Notes under the pieces: model-generated
Told to the model about the DNA's origin: nothing
What the model saw: the letters and a program-made list of their open reading frames with translations, nothing else
The model's database searches: none
In this document: positions 1 to 5,321 of the stretch, in pieces
Numbering within the stretch: the stretch's first letter is position 1
Layout of the letters: each line of letters begins with the position of its first letter
NCBI GenBank assembly: GCA_031276835.1
Contig: JAISMI010000021.1
Location: forward strand, 1-5,321
DNA: 5,321 nucleotides
Source: Holosporaceae bacterium
GTDB lineage: Bacteria > Pseudomonadota > Alphaproteobacteria > UBA3830
Reading direction: 5' to 3'
Translations under genes and position numbers: made by a program

Positions 1-2819
1 TAAGCTTGGAATTTGTGCCTGATAGAGATTCCGACGGAGCCGCCTCCGACGTCAGAGATAGACTTTCATTGGCAAGAAATCATTTGCCCCACGGTAATCC
101 GGAGCCGATAATCAGAAAAGGCAATTCCGATGCGGATGCGGGAATTTACATAGGTTTCACCAGCGACCGCCATTCTATCGACGATCTAAGGGATTATACG
201 GAAAAATATGTGAAGTCAAAATTTGAAGTTTTATCCGGAGTGGGGCATGTTAATCTTTCCGGAGGAAACGTAAAAAGCGTTAGAGTATTTATTGACCCGC
301 AAAAACTCGCCTCCTACGGATATACGCCAACCGATGTGGTGGAGGCGATAGGTTTGCAGCATATTCTTAGACCTTGCGGACGTCTAATAAGCAAAGATAG
401 AGAATATATGCTGGTGGCTAACGGAGAACTCTCCAAGCCGGAAGAGTTCGACGAAGTAGTTCTTCCGTCGAACGGAAAAGACAAAATCGTTAGAATAAAA
501 AATGTTGGAAAATCTAGGCTGATTTCCGACGATATCCGTTCCGGAGCATGGTTTAACGGTAAAGAATGCGTCACTCTGACAATAACTAAGCAGGCGACGG
601 CCAATCCAATTGATTTGAGCGTTGCAGTACAAAAAGCAATGCCGGAAATAATCGAAATGCTGCCTACCGGAGTGAAGGCCGTCGTCGCAATGGACGAAGC
701 GAAAGACATTAAGGCCTCGATGTATAACGTTTATAGGGCGATTTTTGAAGCTACATTCCTGGTTATTTTAGTTGTTTTCTTATTTTTATGGTCGTTTAGG
801 GCTACTATAATTCCAATAGTTACGATTCCAGTGTCGCGGTTGGGAACAATGACGCTTTTATTTGCCTTTAATTTTTCGATTAATACGTTTACGCTTTTGG
901 CCATGGTTTTGGCCGTCGGTTTGGTGGTGGACGACGCCATAGTCGTGTTGGAAAATATTCACAGACATATGGAAGCCGGACTTTCAAAATTCGAGGCGGC
1001 GATAGTTGGCTCTAGAGAGATATTTTTTTCCATTGTGGCCATGACGTTGACGTTGGCCATCGCCTATATTCCAATAGCTCTGACTCCTGGAGAAATGGGA
1101 CGCTGTTTTAGAGAATTTGCATTGACCCTTGCCGGAGCGGTTTTAATTTCCGGATTTGTCGCTCTTACGCTGTCTCCAATGATGTGCTCAAAGCTATTGA
1201 GTGCGGAAAGAAAGAAAAAATCCAGCGGTCTATGGGAAAAGGCGTCTCTTCGCCAGGAACATATTCTGAAGACAATGGAATCGAAATATTTAAGCATGTT
1301 GAGCGTCGCGCTCGATAAGAAATTACTGATTTTGGGAATTGGCGCGGTAGCGGCCGCTATTGGTATAATTACGGCAAGTGTTCTAAAGTCTGAAAGTCGG
1401 CCGCTAGAGGATACCGGAATAGTCGGGATAATCGGTTATGGTCCCAATAGCGCCAGCTATACTTTTATGGAAGATACCGCCAAGAAAGTCGACGCCGTTT
1501 TAGCCAAAACTCCATTTTTAAGCAACAGATGGATCACCGCCGATACCAGCAAGATAGACGGATTCGTGCAATTGGTAGATTGGCGGGATAGAAACCTTTC
1601 CTCCAGGGAGGTAGCCGATAAAATTCAACCGCTTTTGAGAGACGTTACCGGCGTTTCATGCTCCGCATCCGCCGGACATGGTAGCGGCGACAAAGACAGC
1701 GTGAATTTTATTCTACAAACAAATCAAAGTTACGAGTATTTAGAAAAATATGGTCGCGCATTTTTGTGGTATTTACAGTCCCATTATAATGGATTTCGCG
1801 GTTCGTTCACCACGTCTTTGGTTCCTCCGCAACAGGAATATGTGATCGACATAGACAGGGACAAGGCGGCCTCTTTGGGAGTTTCAGTGGCCGATATTGT
1901 GAATACCATAGAGTGTTTCGTAAGAGGAAAAAAAGCGGCCAATGTGCAAAGGGAAGCCAAAAGAGATGAATTATTTGTTCAGGCGGAGGTAAAATTGCGT
2001 CGCTCGCCGGAAGATCTTTCCCAAATGTTGGTAAAATCTAGGTTGCTAACTCGGGATAACGATCCCAAAATGGTATCCATATCTGATTTGATTTCCATAA
2101 GAGAGCGTCAATCTCCAGTTGGGTTAAATCACCACAATCAAATGCTATCTGCGGTGGCTACCGGCGAAATAGCCGAAGGATATAGTTTGGGAAACATAGT
2201 AAAAGATCTCGTTCAATTAAAGGAAAAACATCTTCCCGATACGATGCAGTTAACTTTCTCCGGAACAACCAAAAAGTATTTGGAAGAAAGCGAGCAAATC
2301 ATAATGGTGTTTGTTTTAGCTTTGATTTTTGTATTTTTGGTTCTAGCGGCTCAATTTGAAAGTTTCATTGATCCATTTGTAATTATGCTGAGCGTTCCGT
2401 TTTCTATTACCGGCGCTTTGGTTACTTTGCAATTGATTCCCAATGGAAGTCTAAATATCTATTCCAAAGTTGGTATGGTGACGTTGATTGGATTAATAAC
2501 AAAGCATGGTATTTTGATCGTCGATTTCGCCAATAACATGGCGGAGCAGGGGAAAAGCGTACTAGAATCCATAAAACAGGCGGCGTTTCTGCGTCTACGT
2601 CCAATTCTAATGACGACATTTGCGATGGTTATTGGCGCCGTTCCGCTGGCGTTGGCCGTCGGAGCCGGAGCTGCGGCAAGACGGCAGATTGGATGGGTTA
2701 TCGTGGGCGGAATGTCGTTTGGAACGATGTTTACGCTGTTCATCGTACCGATAATTTACATGATTCTATCAAGGTTTAGGCAGAAAAATAGCTCGGAAAA
2801 TCAAATCTCCAAGCTATAA
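1..2819 (+). CDS. RND (HAE1/AcrB-type) efflux permease, 5'-partial
   Basis: This is an inner-membrane proton-driven drug/H+ antiporter of the resistance-nodulation-division family. Such permeases trimerise and work with a periplasmic adaptor and an outer-membrane channel; neither gene is in the window. The frame is open to the left edge, so the TTG at 6 is not a credible start. By comparison with AcrB (about 1,050 residues), roughly the first 90 residues, including TM1, are missing. Numbering from the TTG: porter subdomains about 1-240; TM2-TM6 about 245-400, with the TM4 proton-relay pair D309/D310 in GLVVDDAIVVLEN; TM7 about 438-460; second porter half about 461-755; TM8-TM12 about 763-922, with the relay lysine K833 in GLITKHGILIVDF and the RLRPILMTT and RRQIGWVIVGG signatures. 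All three relay residues are present, so it should be active. R278 in TM3 (PVSRLG) is unusual. The substrate cannot be predicted. The stop overlaps the convergent gene by 6 bases. Confidence 0.95.
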   Translation, partial: SLEFVPDRDSDGAASDVRDRLSLARNHLPHGNPEPIIRKGNSDADAGIYIGFTSDRHSIDDLRDYTEKYVKSKFEVLSGVGHVNLSGGNVKSVRVFIDPQKLASYGYTPTDVVEAIGLQHILRPCGRLISKDREYMLVANGELSKPEEFDEVVLPSNGKDKIVRIKNVGKSRLISDDIRSGAWFNGKECVTLTITKQATANPIDLSVAVQKAMPEIIEMLPTGVKAVVAMDEAKDIKASMYNVYRAIFEATFLVILVVFLFLWSFRATIIPIVTIPVSRLGTMTLLFAFNFSINTFTLLAMVLAVGLVVDDAIVVLENIHRHMEAGLSKFEAAIVGSREIFFSIVAMTLTLAIAYIPIALTPGEMGRCFREFALTLAGAVLISGFVALTLSPMMCSKLLSAERKKKSSGLWEKASLRQEHILKTMESKYLSMLSVALDKKLLILGIGAVAAAIGIITASVLKSESRPLEDTGIVGIIGYGPNSASYTFMEDTAKKVDAVLAKTPFLSNRWITADTSKIDGFVQLVDWRDRNLSSREVADKIQPLLRDVTGVSCSASAGHGSGDKDSVNFILQTNQSYEYLEKYGRAFLWYLQSHYNGFRGSFTTSLVPPQQEYVIDIDRDKAASLGVSVADIVNTIECFVRGKKAANVQREAKRDELFVQAEVKLRRSPEDLSQMLVKSRLLTRDNDPKMVSISDLISIRERQSPVGLNHHNQMLSAVATGEIAEGYSLGNIVKDLVQLKEKHLPDTMQLTFSGTTKKYLEESEQIIMVFVLALIFVFLVLAAQFESFIDPFVIMLSVPFSITGALVTLQLIPNGSLNIYSKVGMVTLIGLITKHGILIVDFANNMAEQGKSVLESIKQAAFLRLRPILMTTFAMVIGAVPLALAVGAGAAARRQIGWVIVGGMSFGTMFTLFIVPIIYMILSRFRQKNSSENQISKL
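2784..2817 (-). terminator. Probable intrinsic terminator of the pyruvate-kinase-like gene
   Basis: Read on the - strand, ATAGCTTGGA (2817-2808) pairs with TCCGAGCTAT (2797-2788) across a 10-base loop. This gives a 10-bp stem with one U-G wobble. It is followed directly by TTTT (2787-2784), making a run of five T with the last stem base. The stop codon TAG (2816-2814) lies inside the 5' arm. On the + strand the wobble becomes a C-A mismatch and no T-run follows, so the structure suits termination of - strand transcription only. The stem is fairly AU-rich (4 G-C pairs), so strength is uncertain. It lies wholly inside the 3' end of the efflux gene. Confidence 0.5.
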
Positions 2820-3902
2820 TTTGCATATGTTTATGGAATTTTCGGAAAAACTGTTCAGAACGACTATGTTGTCTCCGATAGCGGCGAATTTATACTCTAA
2901 AGCGATGGATTTTGCCACTTTGCACATCTGCTCGATTTCTAATTCTCTTCTGTTAACCATCGCGTAGACGCCGTTGCATAATCCTGATCTGCTAGCCAGC
3001 GCAAATGAATCCGTGACAAGAATTATCGGAACTAAGGGGCGTATTCTTGAACATCTAATAACGACGCCGAGAGAATCGGCGAATAACACTATTGCGCTTG
3101 CGCAGGAAAATTCCGCCGCGTTATTAGCCGCCGAACAAATGGCGTCTACTACGGTTTTATGGGGCATTATCGATTCATTTTCCATATGTTTTATATGCGA
3201 CGAACTGGATTCCGTTTCTCCTATGAAATTACATAGAGTTTCAATCGCTTTTAACGAATTTTTTTCAGTTGCAAAGTTATTCGGCAGCATAATTGCGTCT
3301 GCTCCCAGATAAATATCGCTCCTGATATTTGAGATTTCAGTTTTTGTGGGAATCGGATGAGAAAGCGTGGATTCCAGCGTCCAAGGGCAAATAATAACCG
3401 GCCGTCCCAATCTACGACAGGCGTTTACGACGTCTTTCTGGACGTTAGCCAGATTTTTATCTTTTACGCCGGAGATTAAAACGGCGTCGGAAACCATGAT
3501 TATCGGCTCATAGACGTTAATTGTTTCGGATAGATTCAATTGGGATATGAGACCAACTTTGCCGTTGATTAGGCTCTTGATTTTTCTTACTTCTTCCATA
3601 TCGTTTACCGGAGGCAAAACGATCCAATCGATTTCGAGATCAGTAATGAATTTTAGGTCTTTTGAAGTTTTTTGGGCTAAGTCTGACGCGGGTAGGTCCG
3701 CTAAAATAGAGAGAAATTTGCGCCGCCTGCGTCCTATCGCACGAATAATCTCGGGGGCTTTAGCCTGATCTAGGCTGGAATTATTGAAAACGTTTAATCG
3801 AAATGCGGTTACTCCATTCGCGCATAATTTGTCCAAATTTTCTACGCTACAGGCGGAAGGATCGACGGCCGCTATTACTTTTGTTTTGAAATTATGCTTC
3901 AT
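2814..3902 (-). CDS. Pyruvate-kinase-like protein lacking the B domain and catalytic residues (probable pseudoenzyme)
   Basis: The 362-residue product follows the pyruvate kinase plan but is about 110 residues shorter than the usual 470. Residues 5-70 match the first barrel strands (TKVIAAVDP, FRLN, ILADL). About 80-228 is the rest of the A domain (IDWIVLPPV, NACRRLGRPVI, IPTKTEIS, GADAIML). About 248-352 is the C domain (AIVLF, SRIRPLVPIILVT, IGDNIVV). The B domain is missing between L70 and K81. Relative to E. coli PykF, R32, N34 and D66 are kept (R35, N37, D69). S36 is F39, T67 is L70, catalytic K220 is Q121, Mg-ligand E222 is N123, T278 is P173, and the loop with ligand D246 is shortened so that no equivalent remains. 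Phosphotransfer from PEP to ADP is therefore unlikely. The start ATG has GGAG 8 bases upstream. The frame has no internal stops, which argues against simple decay. Family membership is clear; the role is unknown (regulatory or scaffold protein, or an early-stage relic). Confidence 0.9.
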   Translation of the reverse strand: MKHNFKTKVIAAVDPSACSVENLDKLCANGVTAFRLNVFNNSSLDQAKAPEIIRAIGRRRRKFLSILADLPASDLAQKTSKDLKFITDLEIDWIVLPPVNDMEEVRKIKSLINGKVGLISQLNLSETINVYEPIIMVSDAVLISGVKDKNLANVQKDVVNACRRLGRPVIICPWTLESTLSHPIPTKTEISNIRSDIYLGADAIMLPNNFATEKNSLKAIETLCNFIGETESSSSHIKHMENESIMPHKTVVDAICSAANNAAEFSCASAIVLFADSLGVVIRCSRIRPLVPIILVTDSFALASRSGLCNGVYAMVNRRELEIEQMCKVAKSIALEYKFAAIGDNIVVLNSFSENSINICKL

Positions 3903-3919
3903 ATTTTAATCTCCGCCAT
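3899..3919 (-). other. Possible 6-codon upstream ORF overlapping the pyruvate-kinase-like start
   Basis: ATG at 3919-3917 opens a frame encoding MAEIKI and stops at TGA (3901-3899). That stop overlaps the downstream ATG (3902-3900) as ATGA, the classic arrangement for translational coupling. The mini-ORF has its own Shine-Dalgarno-like GGCGGA (3933-3928), 8 bases before its ATG. The 7-base TGGCGGA unit occurs twice, at 3934-3928 and 3918-3912, once ahead of each ATG. Such a short ORF can arise by chance; nothing in the peptide (no run of one amino acid) suggests a classical attenuator. Confidence 0.3.
3911..3914 (-). promoter_or_regulatory. Ribosome binding site of the pyruvate-kinase-like gene
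   Basis: On the - strand GGAG lies 8 bases upstream of the ATG at 3902-3900, an ideal spacing. It supports this ATG as the start, and the first codons lead straight into the conserved TKVIA strand of pyruvate kinases. A similar GGCGGA lies 8 bases ahead of the out-of-frame ATG at 3919-3917, so ribosomes may have two entry points here. Confidence 0.6.
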
Positions 3920-3972
3920 GAAAAATATCCGCCAATAGGTTATAATTTATTTCAAATGACGTCTATAGCGAG

Positions 3973-5321
3973 TTACGAAACCGTGCTAATAATGGAATTA
4001 GCGATCGGAATATGCATTTTCCGCTTTCCATATTCCTGATATAGTCGGCGATAAAGCTCATATTGCACGGCTTTTCCGGCGGCGTCAGGAGAAACTTTCA
4101 TTTTCCAATAGATTTTTGGTCCGGTTAGATTAAAAGGCTTCAGACCGTGAACGATTACTTCTCCAAGAATGCTATTCCGATAATTTTCTTCTTTTTTCAT
4201 ATTTTTTACGACGTCGATTAAAATATTAGAAACTTTTTCAACGTCGTCGCCGTCGTTGATATGCAATTCCCCATAGTGATAGGAATAGTCCTTGGAATAG
4301 TTGGTGATGACGTTTATTACATTGTAGGGAATTACGTGCAGCGCTCCATTGTCGTCGCGAAGATACAGTACTCTTGCGGATAGTTTTTCGATTACTCCGG
4401 ATTTTCCGTCAATTTGAATGTATGCGCCGACATATAGATTTTTTTCGATCAGAAAGGTAATCCCATGCAAAAATGAACGGATAATGTCCTGAGCAGCTAA
4501 ACCGACGGCGGCGCTGAATACCGTGAATGTGGCCAATATCGGAGCGATGTTAACGCCCAAATTAGCCAATACCAGTAGCGCGGAGGTCGCGAATAGAATT
4601 ATATAAAATATGGCGGACAGCGTAGGTAAAAATGTCTGTAATTTTATTTTGTAATTGTCTTGATTATTATTTTTTGCATTTTCAAGAATTGTATCGGCGA
4701 ACTCGTTAAATCCTTTGTAAATTACTATGGTTATGAAAATTATTCCAAATACGGTCATGGTTTTGTCGTGGAAAATATGCTCGTGTAGGTTAATGCCAAT
4801 AAATTTCAGCAGAAGGCAAGCCATTGCAAGATATAATACGATCACGATTACGTCGCAAATCCAGATTAAATTTTTTTGCCGTTGCGAGGTCGGCGACGAC
4901 GAATGCGCGCCGTCTCTGATGGATTCCAATTTGCAGATAAATTTGTTTATTACGGCGGAGATACATGCCTGCAGAGCAAATATCGCCAGCAAAACGTGGA
5001 AAATATCTATAAGATTCTCAAAAAACAGCTTGTTAGATGGGGAATGGTTTATGAAGACAATCGAAGACATTGCCGCCAGGCATAAAAATACGACTTTTCT
5101 GTTGACGAACGCGGCTAATTTATATGACGGAGATCTATTTTTTGACTCAGTCAAGGCTAGAGCTTTTTCGATTAATTTTTTAGAAGTCAGCATTTCAGCA
5201 AAATAGTAGGCGACCATTATTCCGCCGAGAAAAACTCCGTAACTCGGTTTAAATACATTAACGACGGTTGCCAAAAAGGACGCGGTTACTATCCTAAAAA
5301 TTTTTCTGCATATGTTGACGG
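3973..5321 (-). CDS. MscS-family mechanosensitive ion channel, 5'-partial
   Basis: This is an inner-membrane small-conductance mechanosensitive channel homologue, of the class that releases solutes under membrane tension on hypo-osmotic shock. The frame stays open to the right edge with no ATG or GTG. The TTG at 5274 has no Shine-Dalgarno sequence, so the real start is probably outside. Numbering from that TTG (433 residues): hydrophobic helices at about 10-30, 59-75, 88-110, 136-159, 173-190 and 215-239; the pore-lining helix at about 243-270 (PILATFTVF, then AVGLAAQDI); the beta domain at about 271-325 (VGAYIQIDG, DDNGALHVIP, NYSKDY); and the cytoplasmic alpha/beta domain to 433. At least five helices precede the pore helix, so this is one of the enlarged MscS proteins (YnaI/YbiO-like in plan), not the three-helix E. 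coli MscS. The pore helix is poor in glycine. It lies 70 bases upstream of the kinase-like gene with no clear terminator between, so co-transcription is possible. Confidence 0.92.
   Translation of the reverse strand, partial: VNICRKIFRIVTASFLATVVNVFKPSYGVFLGGIMVAYYFAEMLTSKKLIEKALALTESKNRSPSYKLAAFVNRKVVFLCLAAMSSIVFINHSPSNKLFFENLIDIFHVLLAIFALQACISAVINKFICKLESIRDGAHSSSPTSQRQKNLIWICDVIVIVLYLAMACLLLKFIGINLHEHIFHDKTMTVFGIIFITIVIYKGFNEFADTILENAKNNNQDNYKIKLQTFLPTLSAIFYIILFATSALLVLANLGVNIAPILATFTVFSAAVGLAAQDIIRSFLHGITFLIEKNLYVGAYIQIDGKSGVIEKLSARVLYLRDDNGALHVIPYNVINVITNYSKDYSYHYGELHINDGDDVEKVSNILIDVVKNMKKEENYRNSILGEVIVHGLKPFNLTGPKIYWKMKVSPDAAGKAVQYELYRRLYQEYGKRKMHIPIANSIISTVS

Noticed and set aside
6..8. 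TTG as the start of the efflux permease
   Set aside because: The frame is open to the window edge, and residues before it (Ser-Leu-Glu-Phe) align with an internal strand of AcrB, so the gene is cut by the window.
2974..3312. + strand open frame of 112 codons inside the kinase-like gene
   Set aside because: It lies wholly antisense to a clearly conserved protein, has no ribosome binding site I can see, and its product resembles no family.
3660..3700. Frameshift hiding a B domain in another frame of the kinase-like gene
   Set aside because: Only about 30 bases separate the flanking conserved barrel segments, which are in the same frame, so there is no room for the roughly 300 bases needed.
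3918..3946. + strand promoter-like ATGAAA, 17-base spacer, perfect TATAAT
   Set aside because: TATAAT recurs by chance in this AT-rich sequence, the -35 matches only 4 of 6, and it would drive only antisense RNA into the channel gene. It remains possible for an antisense transcript but is unsupported.
3930..3960. - strand promoter for the kinase-like gene (TTGAAA with TATAAC or GATATT)
   Set aside because: No pair has a spacer near 17 bases: TTGAAA to GATATT is 20, and TATAAC has no good -35. I could not support a promoter in the 70-base gap.
4727..5206. + strand open frame of 159 codons inside the channel gene
   Set aside because: It is antisense to the membrane and pore region of a recognisable MscS homologue, and the translation is low-complexity without family features.
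5272..5274. TTG as the start of the MscS homologue
   Set aside because: There is no Shine-Dalgarno sequence upstream, and the frame continues open to the right edge with plausible coding residues.

Overview
The window holds three protein genes and very little else. From left to right they are the 3' nine-tenths of an RND-type multidrug efflux permease on the + strand, a complete pyruvate-kinase-like gene on the - strand, and the 3' part of an MscS-type mechanosensitive channel gene on the - strand. The efflux and channel genes are cut by the window edges and both lose their 5' ends. I see no tRNA, rRNA, CRISPR array, insertion sequence or transposase. No stretch over 300 bases lacks a gene; the only intergenic gap is 70 bases.

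The organism is Gram-negative, because an HAE1-type RND permease works with an outer-membrane channel. Base composition is moderate (mid-40s percent G+C by eye), genes are tightly packed, and the MscS core resembles alphaproteobacterial homologues. A fast-evolving, possibly host-associated alphaproteobacterium is a reasonable guess, but it is inference only.

Layout: the efflux gene (1-2819, +) and the pyruvate-kinase-like gene (2814-3902, -) converge and overlap by 6 bases at their stop codons. The last codons of the efflux gene also form, on the opposite strand, a hairpin plus T-run that looks like the intrinsic terminator of the - strand unit. The channel gene (3973-5321, -) lies 70 bases upstream of the kinase-like gene in the same direction with no evident terminator between them, so the two may be co-transcribed. 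The kinase-like gene is preceded by a possible 6-codon upstream ORF whose stop overlaps its start in an ATGA.

The most notable item is the kinase-like protein. It keeps the pyruvate kinase TIM-barrel and C-terminal domain patterns in an intact 362-codon frame, but the B (lid) domain is absent and nearly all catalytic and metal-binding residues are replaced or deleted. It is best read as a pyruvate kinase pseudoenzyme of unknown role. The other two genes also carry odd substitutions at normally conserved membrane positions. I see no functional link between the three products beyond membrane transport for two of them.
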